In this document: positions 25,116 through 38,133 of the stretch, piece by piece
Position numbering within the stretch: the stretch's first letter is position 1
Layout of the letters: every line of letters starts with the position of its first letter
From: Serinus canaria
Lineage: Eukaryota > Chordata > Aves > Passeriformes > Fringillidae
Length of the DNA stretch: 64,000 nt
Direction of reading: 5' to 3'
Assembly: GCF_022539315.1 (NCBI RefSeq)
Contig: NC_066343.1
Span: 45,763,433 to 45,827,432 of the forward strand
Position numbers and translations under genes: made by a program
Notes under the pieces: generated by a model
The model's database searches: none
What the model saw: the letters and a program-made list of their open reading frames with translations, nothing else
Told to the model about the DNA's origin: nothing

Positions 25116-28100
25116 CACCTCCACAGTTCCCTTTCCAGAATTCAGCCAAAATTTCTCACGTTCCAGTTTTTATTTATTTGTTTGTTCTTTTGATCATGAT
25201 TGTTGGTACTGTTGTGATGGGATAGATTGGTATCTTTTTTTGTCTTCCAGTTTTTTCCTTTATTTTTGCAAAGAGGATTTCACAGCTGTATACAGTTTGA
25301 ACTGTGGCAATAATGCTGCTCTTGATATACACAACCACAAGAGCCTCTGAACATAATAACGAGTCAATGCTAGAGGAAAGCATGGAGTATTGTTAGGATA
25401 TTGCCTCCAGCATCTAATGCCCCAGGAATCCATTTACAATTGGAATCCACTCCATCACTTATGTTTTAGCGTTTATTAGGAACTTGAAGATCAATTCATC
25501 AAATGCAGTGTGCTGCTGCATAAAAAAGAAAAGAGGACACTGCTCGAGGTTCTCTGCTTTATTATAGTGGGACATCAGCACTTAAATGCTTGCAATATAA
25601 TCTGAGCCTTGTAATTAGTAATCATTCATTACAAGCTGAAAACACCATATAGAGCACTTACAGCCCCAAAGGACTTAATTCTTAACTGCAGCTAGTGTTG
25701 TTTTATGATTCCAATAACTAAAATCTATTGACTGTGATTTTATTATGGTTTGTAAAGAAAGAAATTGAGTGTCTCTTCCATTTTCTTCTAGCCTCAGGCA
25801 ATTGCTGTCTGTTTTATTTTCTGTTACCATTGAAACTGAAAATCTGGAGAGAATTACATTTCTTTGTATTAGATGGCCAATGGAAATCAGCAATGTACAA
25901 GGAATTGATGGTATTAAATTACCATATTTAAACTTGATTATCAAGCTGTAGTGCCCTGTTCATTAATATACTTAAAACCATATGGTTGCTTTTGTTTTTG
26001 GTGTCAGCTTAGTTGGGTGGGCAATGCTTAGGCACAACATAAGATACACTTATTGATTCTTAAAAGGTCTTCATTCACACTTGAGCCAAAGCAGCTGGTA
26101 GAGGGCTAAAGAGCATTCAAGTCACCCAAATCTCTAGATATTGCTTTCTGCTGTACCATCTGTATCCTATTAAATATTCTTGACTTTTGCCAAGTTTGGC
26201 CAATTTATATGTTAAATCAGTTGCTGAAAACAGGATCCAAGATGCTTGTGCAGGGAAAAAAACCCTAGTATTAAATTGCAAGCTCTTATACATTAATCAT
26301 TTGTTTTGGAAAAATCCAATTCAACTTCTGCTGCAAAAATAATGACAGTAGGATGTCAGATTCCTTCGTCTCTGAGACAAAAATAGGAGGGCAAGTGTAA
26401 TTTCAATATATTTTATTCCTGGAGAAGGGCATCATCTCCAGACCTGAAGGAGGATGTCATCCAATTTCTTGCTGGAAGAGCCAAAATTCACCAGTTCTGT
26501 GAAGAAACTGTAGAATCACTTGCATATGCTTTTTCATCCAATATATGCTGTAATCAAATGAATCCTAAACTGTTTAACTACTGATATTTCAACACCTCAT
26601 AATCAACTAAGTATTGAAGTAATCCTCAGTGTTATGCATTTAGTGTTACTATTTGATGATGATAATCTTTATGTGTGCCAGGATTTCAGTGTTCTATTAG
26701 TTTAATTTATTGAATTAGGAGATCAAAAGTCTCATCCCTGGGTAAGATATTTTTCTCATAAATTGAACACCTGGTGCATTTTATCACCATCTACTGATTT
26801 CATGTTGGCCATCTCACTGCAGAAGTTGGAATCTGACCATCTAACTAAAAACAGTTAAAAGTGATTTGGTTTTTCCTGCCTTTTTTTTTTTTTTTTGGAG
26901 GGATGTTGCTTTTGGCTTTATAAAGATCTTCTGATTCATGGCAAAAATAGAAAAAAATAATTAAAAAAAAATCACTGTATCTGATTTAGTATTCCTTTGC
27001 TCTTCCTCTATCCAATTTTACTTTTTATGCATTTTAAGTTCTGTGATCTCAGACATTTGCACTCTCACTGCAGGATTTGTATATATATTGCTACCAGTAA
27101 GATCTTGCCAAATTTCTGATAAAATAGTTTCAGAGTCTCATTCTTCTCCCTCAGTGAAGTAATATCATAAAGCATGATATTTTTGCCATTTCTCATTCTT
27201 ATCTTGAATGAATGTGCATTCATTTCAATAAGAATGCCTCCCTACTCAGATTTGATTGATATAAGAATGTAGCCTAACTTCAGTGGCAAATCAGTTACTC
27301 AAAAAAGTAACTGTGAGTTAAATAATAATGTAGATAATTTCTAATACATGCAAGACTGTAAAAAATAATTATGCATTAAAATATTTGGTATGTTGCACAG
27401 TCCTCTCTCCACAGTTCTCTATTTTACCTGTGAAGCTATGAGAAACAAAACACTCAGGTATAGAAACTGCAGCTACCATTAATTCACTTTTAAATAAAAT
27501 TTTAAATTGATTCACTTAAAAATTATTCTTTTATTTGCAAGTACTTCTCTTCTCCTGCCCCACTTCAGGAATACAAAATCTTTCTAAAGGGGAATAGATT
27601 GCCATGTTTATTGAAAAACAAATAATAATAAAATATTATTTTTTCATAATGAAGTTTTGCAGACTCTTTATAAATCTACATATTAATCAAGCTTGTACAT
27701 GAGTGGAGTAAACCTGGAATGTATTGACTGTCACCGACATAGTTTATGAAAAATCCTTTACTTACGATTTTTTCCTCTTCTGGGAGATGAGAGGCCTCAG
27801 GAACAAACTGTAAACAATTCTTATCTGCTGCTGTGGAATGCAACGGGGAGAAATCTGTGATTGGCCCCATCAGACTGTTTGCAATTAAGAGCCTATCACA
27901 ATTCACCTGTTTGGCCCGTCTCTGGCTGAGAAGACTTCAGTTTACACATTCTTTTCTATTCTTAGGATAGCCTTGGTAGTGAAATCTCTAGCTTTATTCT
28001 TTTAGTATAGTTTTATATCTTATATATCGTATAATAATAAATCAAGCCTTGTGATGCATGGAGTCAACTGTCTCGTCTCTTCCCTCATCCTGGGACCCCA

Positions 28101-28180
28101 GAAAACCATGTAACATATTGACTTTATTTATTTGTTTGCATTTTCAACTGCTTGTTTTGTTCATATGTCTGTGTCTGTGT

Positions 28181-28233
<53 letters not shown>

Positions 28234-30785
28234 GGGTTAGTTAAAATGTTGCTGAGCTGGCTTTTTTAAGACTTGTCTTGAAAAATATGGGCAATAATCA
28301 TATTAAAGCACTAAGGCCTTCTTTCTAGTGTCCCAGTTTTAATTGCCATTATACACAGACTTGTTTTTCTTATTGGATTCTGCACTGTACATAACATGTT
28401 CTTTGTATAAAACTCATCCAGATGAAAATGGAAATCTTGAAACATATTTGCAAGTAATGGCTTTAGAAAATAATTATTACCTGTTGATTGGTAAATAAAA
28501 TTTATTTTGATCTATGTACAAATTATCAGTAACCAAGAAGAGATTATAACCTTTCTTCTTTAAAACTGGCATCAAATTAGAGAAAATAAATTTTAAAAAG
28601 TCAGTAAGTGTTGAATTACTTATTTGGCTTTCCAAATGACAAGTCAGATATTTCACAGTTACAGTGCTCCATGTCAAGTGGTATATCAGAATTCATTAGA
28701 ATGGTGCCACTATTTCATTATAAGGTCTCAATTTCCTAAATTAAATTAGAGTTCTCAGGTCCTTTCATTAGGTGATGATGGCTAATTTTCTCAAATTTTT
28801 CATAACCTATTTGGTACTTACAGAAATTAAAAGACATATCAAGGCCCTCTCTGAAATGAAATCATGGTAGGATTTTTGGTCTCATATACCTATTCTGTAT
28901 GAATTTTCATTGTTGATAGTATTTCATATTTTAGACATATAACATTTTCTCACAATAGAAGAATAGATTTAAATCACAACAGAGGAATAATTTAAAATAT
29001 CTTCATTATCTCTGTGGTACATGGATGGGCCATAGCATGAAGAAACTAAAAAAATCTTAACATTGCCTTGGCATTCTGTGATCTAACAGTGGCTATTCTT
29101 AACTAATATTTACTGTAGTTTTACTTGATTAGCTTTAAGTGTTATTTAAAATTATCTCTGACATTTAAGTTTAAACAAGCAAGGTTAAGTGTGCATACAA
29201 AAGTTACATTAACATGTCTGTCACAAATACTTATTTTTATGATGTCCAGAGTCCAGCATGAAAAGGCAATGAAATATCACTTGAGAAGTTGGCTCTTGCT
29301 GAAATGAATCACCTCTGCAAATCAGTGTGCTTCCTAAACTTTAATTTTGTAATTTTGTATTTTGAAACAGATATGCAAGCAAGAAGTTATGAGTAAGGTA
29401 TTTTTATCTTGTCATATGATAAAAATTACATATATTTAATTCTATATCTCTTTCCTAGGCCTCTAACAAGTTTAATTGCATCATCTTTCTTCTGCACTTC
29501 CAGAACTTTAAATTTGAAGAATTTGAACAGCAAGGGTCTCAGCTAGAGTATGTGACCTAAAAATGTATTTTTAGAACACTGTCTTAATTTAGGTAGCAGT
29601 AACATCATGGAATGTCAGGCTTTCAATGGGGAAAAGAGTAAGAAAGCCTTCACACATACGGTTATCTCAGCTGCTACAGGTAACTGAAAGCTTCTATATT
29701 AAAGAATAATAATGTGCTCCTAATTCGCATTTTTCACAATAAAATTCTGAAATATTCACATCAGTGTAAAGGATTATAAGAAAGTTGTCACTATTATGAA
29801 AAATATTTCTTTTATTGTAATATCTCTGCTGTTTTAATTGCACTAAATGATTGCCAGGGGCTGTGCAAGTGTAGTAAGTGAAGATTGTCTTTTCTTGGTC
29901 GGTGTTATGTTTTGAATTGAACAGCTGCCATTATTCCCTCTGTGTGCTCTCAAAGTCTCTCAATTTCAGGGTCAAGTAAAATTACACAGGTATCCAAAGT
30001 AGTCAGACACACTAGCTCTAGTACTGAAAGCAGAGCAGAAGAAGGAATACAGACTGTAGAGCCTAATTCATCTATTTCTTGTCACAGTTAGATCTCTTGT
30101 GAAAGTTGTGCTGACTTACCTGTCTTACTGTCACACTGCATGCCACTTGGTGGACACCCAACTGCCTCACAAATATTAAGTCTGGTTAAGTGCTCTAATT
30201 TCTAGTTTAAATAAGAAAGTTAAAAAACTCTAAACCATCAGCCACTATTAAATATGAGGTTTGTATTTTTCCAACTCTTTCTTGTTGCATCTATTCTCAT
30301 TTCTCCTTTGGATATAACAGCACTTATATTTGTCACTCAATTTCCATTATGTCACTTTCTTAAAGTTTTTGCCCAGCCCTCTTTGATTTTATCAGATGGC
30401 CATGAGGGAAAAGACAAATTGACACTCATTCAAACAACTTCTGTTACTCTTCAAGCATGGTAGAGATGAAGGGGAGAAGAATAGCAGCTCTAAAATTGTA
30501 TCCTGCTTTTCCTGTTTATTTCCTTCACTTATTTCTTATCAAATTCATTCATTTGTAAGATAAATACAGGTTTTCTTAACTGTCAGAGATACATGCTTGT
30601 CCTTTCTCTAAAAAACAAAACAAACTCAGTTCTTCTTGTCTCTTGCTTCATCACCCACAATAAAGATTCTGGAATGAAAACTGAACAGACAGATTATGAT
30701 AGTGCATAGAAAAGAATATAGCATTGTGTTGTCCTTGCAGTGCTTACCACACTAATTTTTTTGCTAATAAATTAATGTATGCATC
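25116..30785. other. AT-rich unique sequence, no gene seen
   Basis: No transposable element is recognised. Homopolymers include a T16 run at 26881-26896. 25500-25720 is higher-complexity, with an inverted 8-mer (cttgtaat ... attacaag, 25609-25636) around TAATTA-like cores, but one sequence cannot show conservation. ORFs of up to 89 codons are featureless. Confidence 0.5.
28167..28233. repeat. (GT)n microsatellite
   Basis: About 30 GT units with three interruptions in the first third and one GC near the end. It is the longest dinucleotide run in the window and a likely polymorphic marker. The 60-codon ORF ending in a Cys-Val repeat over it is an artefact. Confidence 0.97.
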
Positions 30786-31345
30786 TCCTGACATTCCTTG
30801 GCATATGTCTACCAAGCCACTCAGCAGGAATAACAGGGAGCAATCAAATTTAAAAAGCCAATGAGTCAAGATAGAGTCAGTTTAATAAAGCAAAAATTAA
30901 GGCTGCATGCAGAAGCTAAGAAAAATTAAATGTTTATTCTCTACTTCCCTTCACTTGGTGTTGTCCTTCCACTTCCTGGGGGGTAGGACTTGAGTACCCA
31001 CATTGGTTGCTCTGGAAGGCAAATATCAGTAACAGATGCAAGCCTCAATTCCTTTCCCCAAAGCTCCTGCTCCTCTTTCTTGGCTTTTTATGGCTGAGTA
31101 GACATAATATGGCATGAAATATCCTTTTGGCCAATTCGGTTAGCTCTCCTTGTTGTGTCCCCTTCCAGGATCTTGCCAAATCCCTGCCTACTGATGCACT
31201 GTTGGAAAGACAGAGCTGATGATGTGCCAGCGCTGCTCAGCAGTAGCCAAAACACTGGTCTATCGCCTACATTCTTTCAGCTGCCAATGCAGCCCTGGAG
31301 AGGGCTGCTATGGGAAAATGAACTCCAGCTCAGCCAGATATACTT
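30786..31345 (-). mobile_element. ERV LTR (avian LTR family, solo or truncated)
   Basis: The plus strand reads the remembered bird LTR in reverse: 'gtcagtttaataaagcaaaa', 'ctacttcccttcacttggtg', 'ggttgctctggaaggcaaatatcagtaac', 'ttatggctgag.acataatatggcatgaaatatccttttggccaattcgg', 'gtgtccccttcca', 'gctgctcagcagtagcc' and 'gaaaatgaactccagctcagccaga'. The same block order appears inverted at 32702-33253 and, in this orientation, at 56785-57483. No second LTR of this copy or internal region is seen beside it. The 82-codon ORF at 31155-31403 is a shadow. The outer boundary near 30786 is uncertain. Confidence 0.75.
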
Positions 31346-32701
31346 TTTTCACCCTACTTTCTTTTGGTTGCAAGTGAGAGAAAATTTAACAAACACGTCT
31401 TAACACATTAAATTTTTTCCCAGAAAATATTGGTCCCGCTTATGAATATTCCAGTCTTACTTCACACACTTCTTCAGTATTATGATCAATTGCCTGTGTG
31501 AAGACAGAGATTTGACAATGCTCATAATAGTTTCTCATTCAGCTGGATATTTTCATTAATTACTTTAATTCTCAGAGTTTCACAGAAAATGTTTTTGAGT
31601 GTGTACAAAAGTTGAAAACAAAGCAACATCTTGATCTGAGGGGTAAAAAAAAAGGAATCTAGCTTTTTTTGGGAGCTATTTTTCAAAGATTTAGTTAGAT
31701 TCTTAAGCCTTTTATGGGTCCCAAGTGAAGAAAAAAAGTTTAGAAGTTTAAAGAACAAACAAACCTTAAGGAAGAAAATGATTTCCATGAAATAGAAGAG
31801 AAATCTATTACTAAGGAGGTTAGTAACATATATATGATAAAACAGTTAAAGAGAATGAAGCAAACTGAAAGCCATGAACATCAATGTTGAGCAAGAGGAT
31901 GTCCAGAGGAGATAAAGGACTCATTAATTCCTTTCACTTGGAGTTGAAGGTGTAGAAGTCCCAACAAGCTAGTTCATTTAACCTCAAAAGTAAGGTCATA
32001 TGTCCTCAGACTTTATATTCATTAGTGCAATCCAAATGTATTAAATATGTATTTGGCAAATAAACCATAAGTTAGTCAAGTATGGAACACTAAAGCTGCC
32101 ACAATATAAGTTCTTTTATCAAACCACCGCTACCATCTTCATTTTTGCAAGAAAATCTTACAGGAATTTTGAAGATTTGATTCCCTTTATTAGCAGGGGA
32201 ATTACCTTCAAACTGAGATGAAAGAATAGGAGTTTCTATTTATTTGATTTTTTAAAAGCAATCAAAGTTTCTTTCCTTTAGTCATATCCAAGGCTACAAC
32301 AGGCCCATCCTTTGACAACGTGAGGACATCCACATGATATTTCAATTGAAATCAAAGATGTTTTTGGTAGAAAAAGTAGAAGCCTTCTTTTCCTGGCATC
32401 CATTATGCACAATGGTCTACAAGATTGTCTGTGAAGTTTTCTCAGCAGCATTTTGAACATAAAAGGAATGGTAAGGAAAAAGAAGACAAGGTTACAGAGC
32501 ATGAATGGGGGGGGGCAGGAAGGACAGTATATTGAATGTAACTGTAAAGTGAAAATAAACACAGCATCAGGAAGAAAGTGATGAATGAAAGGGAACAAAG
32601 AAGGGAAAGATTGTTGAATAAAAATTCTGTTTAATTGGTCTACGCAGAAAATATATCGACAATCTATGGTACCTTGCCTACCACTACTGCTCTTTCTTTT
32701 T
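31346..32701. other. Unique AT-rich spacer between two inverted LTRs
   Basis: No element or gene is recognised. A G8 run lies near 32508-32515. The 106-codon minus-strand ORF at 32278-32598 shows a hydrophobic stretch but no family signal, and no promoter or splice context supports it. Confidence 0.5.
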
Positions 32702-33253
32702 TGTACTGGTTTTGGATGAGATATGAACTAATTTTCTTGATAGTAGCTCACATGGTTCTGTGCTTTGGATTATTGGTGAAAATAGAGTTGATAACATAGT
32801 CATACTTTAGTTACTGCTGAACAATAGAATTCTTTGCATGTTTCCCTGCAAGGAGTAGGCTGGTGGTGCACAGGAGGTTGGGAGGGGAAGCACCCAGGAC
32901 TGCTGACCAGGCTGACCCAAAGGCTTTTATTCCATTCCATATGGCATCAAGCCAAATAAATAAAGCTAGGGAAGAAAAGAGAGTGGCACATTTGGAGCAA
33001 TGGCATTTGTCTTCTTCTCAAGTCAACATTAAAACATGATGGAGCTCTGAGTTCCTGATGCCTGAACACCTGCCTGCCCATAAGAAATGGTGAATGAATT
33101 CCCTACTTTGCTCTGCAGCTTTTAACTTATTGATCTATTTTAACCCATCTGTTTTCTCACTTTTACTCTTTCAGTCCTCTATCCCAACTGCTAAGGGGTT
33201 GTAAGTGAGCATTTGTGTGGTGCTTAGCTCTCAACGTGGCTAAAAACACAGCA
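32702..33253 (+). mobile_element. ERV LTR (5' LTR of a truncated copy)
   Basis: It begins tgtactggttttggatgag and ends at about cacagca, fitting TG...CA termini. Collinear family landmarks are 'taattttcttgatagtagct', 'ttgataacatagtcatactttagttactgctgaacaa', 'gtaggctggtggtgcacaggaggttgggagggg', 'ccatatggcatcaagcc', 'aataaataaagctag', 'tttgtcttcttctcaagt', 'gatggagctctgag', 'gaacacctgcctgccca', 'ttttctcacttttactctttcagt' and 'tgtggtgcttagct'. It is followed directly by internal ERV sequence, so in the plus orientation it is the 5' LTR. No clear target-site duplication is visible. It lies in opposite orientation to the LTR at 30786-31345. Confidence 0.82.
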
Positions 33254-33930
33254 GTCTATTTCAGGAACCCAACAGGGCACAAGGGTTAAAGATAACAGAT
33301 TTGATTGGAGTGTGCTAGCCCAAATTTATAACTAAAAGTGTCTTGTACTTGCCATGGGTCTTGCTTGCTTGCTGTATTGAGGCCCAGATACTTCTTGCTT
33401 TTGCTGGTTGCTGTAGTCCTTGTTATCTGCTTTACTGTGACTGGGATAATTTCAGTGAATTGTTGCCTGGATTGGGAGTTGAATAGGACTTTACTGCTTT
33501 TTGTGTACTGCTGTACAGGGCAGGATATACAGAAACTCCAGGGTGAAGTAGGATGTATGTCCACTTGGAAAGAGGTACACTTCAAAGCATCTGTGGCCAT
33601 GGCTCTGTGCATACCACAGCAAGTACATCCTGAAAGCATTGTGGAGCAAGCAAAAATCCATATTGGAACTGGTACAACTCAAAATGTCAGCACTGGAACA
33701 CCTTAAAGCTTCTGTGGCCTCAGAAAAGTCTTTCTCATAGTAAGTATGCCCCTGAAAATATTGCTGCCTTGTACATGTGACAAATATAAGAAATAATTTA
33801 AAGCAGTATGCAAAGGCTGATAAGGACCAAGGAACATTTTCCCAGTGGACATCTGTGGAGAAGTTGTTGTGTTTGTAATGGCTTTTTGACTACTAAAAGT
33901 CAGGGACAGCCACAGAATTCTTCCAGAAGC
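33254..33930 (+). mobile_element. ERV internal sequence, 5' part only
   Basis: Immediately after the LTR, 'caggaacccaacagggcac' (about 33262-33280) sits where a primer-binding site is expected and looks like a decayed lysine-type site. The following sequence (from 'gataacagatttgattggag' through 'cttgtacttgccatgggtc' and 'gccctgaaaatattgctgcc'-like text near 33750-33765) matches my memory of the leader/5' internal region that follows this LTR in birds. Similarity fades by about 33800-33930 and no pol, env or 3' LTR follows, so the copy is truncated. The downstream limit is uncertain. Confidence 0.65.
33338..33706 (+). pseudogene. ERV-internal open frame with one hydrophobic segment
   Basis: A 122-codon frame lies wholly inside the ERV internal sequence. 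From about residue 19 to 41 it has a strongly hydrophobic run rich in Leu, Val and Ile, suitable as a single membrane span, followed by a Cys-containing, more polar C-terminal part with several Gln and Thr. I recognise no retroviral gag, pro, pol or env domain. The frame may be a family-encoded small protein or simply an open leader segment; a 117-codon frame (33286-33639) is open on the opposite strand too, which weakens the coding case. It is treated as a relic. Confidence 0.35.
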
Positions 33931-34330
33931 ATATATTTTTTTTTTTGTAAAAATTTAGATACAGCATAATCATGTTACCATGGAAGATCAGGCAATTATT
34001 TTAACAATCAAATGTGCCTACAGACATATTTGATGCAACATTCAATATGGTACATGATCTTTTTCCACTTGACATTTCCTGAACATGATTTTGAAGCATA
34101 TATAATGGTTTCATCTTTATAATTTATTTAAAAACAACTTTGCTAATTTTGTTTTAAATAGTATTGGATGAATTTGGTGACTTAATGCAGCACGCTGTGG
34201 CTAGATAGAGCAGCAAATTTTGTCATCACTAAGAAGTCTCACTTGGGAATTAAATTTTTCATGGTGATTTTATTATTGATCTGAAGACTTTTGCCCTTTA
34301 TGTAGCATTAGTTCTGTAGTTTCTTTCTTC

Positions 34331-34347
34331 TTTTTTTTTTTTTTTTT
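34331..34347. repeat. Poly-T run
   Basis: Seventeen consecutive T. No adjoining LINE or SINE body is recognised on either side. Confidence 0.95.
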
Positions 34348-35934
34348 GCAATGTTTATTATAATAACTAAGGGTGTTTCAGGTAGAAAAATCCATTCATT
34401 TGGTTTTTCAATGAACAATTACACTTTTCTCTAAAACTAGCTATCCTATTTTTTGCTTCAATATCTTATTTAACATTTTACAAGTTAGAACATTTCACAT
34501 GATTGATTCAGTTGACATGTATTAGGGAAAAAAGATAGAAGATTTTTTATAGAAAAGCTATTGTCCTCTCTGAGAAAACCCATCCATTATTATTTTAAGT
34601 TTAAAACATTTTTATTCCCCCCAGGAAAGCAAATTCTTATGTGATGTAATTCAGCAAAATTCCACTGACTTCAGGGAAACTCTGCCAATTTTATATCAAT
34701 TCTGAAACTACTTTCTTCATTCCTATTGAGTGTATTTAATTGGGATTATTTTCAGTTACCATTGTGAATGCTGAAATGGTACTTATTATCCTTTTTAGTT
34801 GAATGTTATTGAGCAGTTTTGTTGTATCTTCTCTATTTTTTTTCATTTGTTCTGCTCACGAAAATGTGGTGTGAGGAAAATAATTTGTAACCAGTGATTA
34901 TATGAAAACATTTCTCTTAAGAAACTAGATCTTGGTGATCTTGAAGAATAGAATTCAAAAGGATCATTTGAGTTACAGCACAAAGGTCAGGTTTTTTAAA
35001 GGGTCTGAATGGTGTCTCTCAGAAATGGACTATCCAACTGATGAAGGATTTCAGAAACCATGGCAGGAGTCAAGAGTTTTAAAACAAACTCTTACATCTC
35101 ACTCCAAACCACAGACAAATAAGGAGGACAGTATAACTATTCAGAAAAAAGCAGGTGCAATCATTTTATTCAAAAGCTAACAATAATGGCTACAAAATTG
35201 ACTATAGAATTTTAGAGAAAAAAGCATGCACAAAAATGAGTATTATCAGTTCAGAATTCCAAACTGCTAAGAATAATTTAATGGAAACTCATACAATATC
35301 AAACAATCATAAAGTCGAAAACAACTGCACACACAGAACACAGTATTGTCCACAGAAGAAGTGCTTTTTTAGCGATTTATTTTTAAATAACAGAGTGTCT
35401 AGTATACAAATTAAAAACAGGAAGGAAATCTTTGAAACCAATATATGTGCCAACACATAGCAGAGTGTTTTGTGATAGACTATATATTATGACTTAATAT
35501 TTTGAACTGCTCCCAACAAAACAAGATGAATAATGAAATAATAAGGTCCCAATTAGACATGATTAATTTATGTGATTCAAAATGAATAGTGATTTATGAA
35601 TTTCCTTCTGCTACTTAATAACATGAGGTGAGTGGGTTTTTAGAGACTTCGCCTTTGGCATGATTGTAATGAAAGCGAAGACGCTTCCGTTCCCTCCATA
35701 ATCATCCACATATTGGCAGAGCATTAAATTATTACTTCTATCAAATGAATAGACTTTTCCTCATTAATGTTTCTGAAGGAAAGAACAGTTTCATTCAATG
35801 TTCACTAAACTCAATGAATACTGAAGTTTCCAAAACCTGACTGATTTAAAGGTGTAATTCTCCTTAAATTTTCAGTGGAAATTGGCCATTCAAGTGCTTT
35901 TTCTGGATCCAGATCTCACAATTTATCTGCCTGT

Positions 35935-36016
35935 CAGGAGACAGGCTTTATTCTGGGTTAGGCTGGGTTAGGCTTTAAATGGCTGCCAGGAGACCGGCTT
36001 TATTCTGGATTAGGCT
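35935..36016. repeat. 52-bp-period tandem duplication
   Basis: Two 30-bp blocks (35935-35964 and 35987-36016) share caggaga.cggctttattctgg.ttaggct with two mismatches. The first block is followed by an extra ggttaggct-type decamer repeat. A slippage-type duplication. Confidence 0.85.
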
Positions 36017-36160
36017 TCAGAAACAGAACACTACTGCTACCAAAACTTCACATTTCTCTGAAATTATTGCATCTAGGAACAACTGCAGAACTGCTCAAGC
36101 CAGCCATTCATTTGTACAACAGGCAAGGATAATTTCCCTGTCTCAGGAGCTACTTATGTT

Positions 36161-36312
36161 TGGGTTTTTTGTGGTTTATATTTTGTTTGTTTTGGGTTTT
36201 TGTGGTGGTTTTTCTTTTTGTTTTTTGGTGTTGTGTTGGCGGTTTTTTTGTTTTTTATTTGTTTGTCTGTTCGTTCATTTTTGTTTTTCTTTCTGTTTTG
36301 GGGTTTTTTTTA
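36161..36312. repeat. T/G low-complexity tract
   Basis: About 150 bp of T runs broken by G (gggttttt, ttgtttg, ggtggttttt). Similar in composition to 5281-5408. Confidence 0.9.
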
Positions 36313-37970
36313 GCCAGACAGTGATAAAAGTGAGAATAAAGGGTTGAAAGGAAGAAAACAGTATAATATTTGAAAAATAAACAAAAAATTATTTTTTTTC
36401 CAAGGCCATGTCTAAGATAAAGGCACACTTAATATGGGTTAATAATAGAAGAGTGTCAGAAGACACTCCTGTGAATGCTATTATTTGTTCTTGCAAGGTT
36501 CATAATTTCTCCAACTCTTCTCAAGCTTATTTGTGGCAACTGAAAATTTGGCTAATAATACTCAAGAGGCCTCTTTATCACCACATCTGTGAGACAGTGA
36601 TATATTTGGGGTTAAAGAGAAGCAAACAAATTGCAAGAGCATAAGGCAAAGAGAAACTGCATATAATTATAGAAAAGCAAGAAATTATAACCTTTTTGTT
36701 GGTTTGCTGAAAGTTTTTTACCACTGACAATGCTTGTTTATTTGGCCTAGTTTATAGTGTTTGTCAGCAGGACATATGATCTTTTCTTTTCTGGCATGAC
36801 TGTTTTGCATGCCGATAAAAACTGGGGTTTTTGCCATACAAATTACTTCAAAGGAGAGTGAAGAAAATTTACAGCTAAATAATGACTTCAGAAGTATGAG
36901 GTTTTTGTATGGAAAGCTCTGCCAGTGAACACATGTGAAAGGCTCTATTAGGCACCATTTTTTTTAGCAAGCCTGACACAGAAAATGCCATTACATTAGT
37001 GTTGTGCTAACTATTTGTTTAAAGGTCATTGAAACTGGTATGCTTACTCAGGGAGCAATACAGCTACTGAACTAAAAAAAAAAGTAAAGGATTAATTTAA
37101 TTTGTAATTAAAATGCATAGGAAAAAACCCAAAACTTAAATAATCCTGAAGAAATTTCTGTATCTTTACTGTGTTTTCCTTAAAACATGTCTTTTTCTTC
37201 TAAATTATTATCATATGACAATACTTATGAATTATCTTCTCTATTTAATAGCATTCTACAGCATTCTGTACTGAATACTTGGTGAATATCTCATGACTGA
37301 GAATACTGTATTTAAATGAAAGAAGAGGATCTTACCTTTTCAGTTACATTTGCACAGAACTGGCTGCTTACATTTTCAAAGACTGCATATTGGCTTGCAG
37401 TCTTTGCATCAGAATTTTTTACTTTATTTCTTACAGCCTCATCTTCACCCCTTCTGTCCTCGCTGAGTAATAATGTCAATATTTTATACTTTGCATAATT
37501 TGTAAGGAGATAATTGGTTATTTAGCTCATGTGTGATTTTAGTTTAAAAGTCACTATTTATAAATTACTTTGGTTGCATTTCTATTTCACAATTAATGTC
37601 TATGAATTCTGTATTCAGATACCATTTGGTTTGACAGGCCTTTCTTCCTTACCAGGCTGTACATACCAGATTATTTCAGCAGTTAGCTCAAATGCTGATG
37701 GTTCTGGTGAGGCTGTGGTTGATAGACATTCTTCTTGCATAGCTTCTCATGCTGCCTATCCAATGACTGGTAATCCTTCCTGGGCTATTTTCCCAGCATA
37801 TGGTCCACAGCAGCCTCTCTGTGCCCATACGGCACAGGTGTTCAGGCCTTTTCTGATGGAATCCTGCCAGATTTTATAGAGCTATGCAATGAGATTAGTT
37901 AGTCATTTCAATGTTGGAATTCTTTATCCCTTTTATTTTTTGTTTGTACAAGCATACAAATGGGTATAAA

Positions 37971-38133
37971 GCAAAAACAACAAAAACCAAAACCAAAACA
38001 ACAAAAACAAAAACACCCAACAAAAACAAAAAAAAACAAAACAACAGGAAAAAAAACCCAACAAAAACAAAACCAAACCTCCCCCCCCAAAAAACAAAAC
38101 AAAACAAAACAAAAAACTCCCACAAAACCCCCA
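37971..38133. repeat. A/C low-complexity tract (CAAAA-type)
   Basis: Imperfect units of caaaa, ccaaaa and acaaaa with a C8 run in the middle and a near-regular aaaac stretch at 38093-38113. ORFs of 60-133 codons across both strands here are composition artefacts. Confidence 0.92.

Larger units (their letters stand above)
33931..37970. other. AT-rich unique sequence, no gene seen
   Basis: No repeat family is recognised outside the listed simple repeats. The 101- and 122-codon ORFs at 35155-35460 and 35979-36347 lack domains; the second is inflated by the T/G tract. The 116-codon ORF at 37529-37879 covers a slightly GC-richer stretch (37640-37880) that could be an unclassified repeat or unique DNA. 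35630-35780 is a possible conserved noncoding block. Confidence 0.5.

Noticed and set aside
35949..35974. Interstitial telomere-like GGGTTAGG repeats
   Set aside because: The unit is gggttaggct, only two copies, and not a TTAGGG array.
37529..37879. 116-codon ORF at 37.5-37.9 kb as a possible exon
   Set aside because: No domain, no codon bias and no splice signals; the region could be an unclassified repeat.
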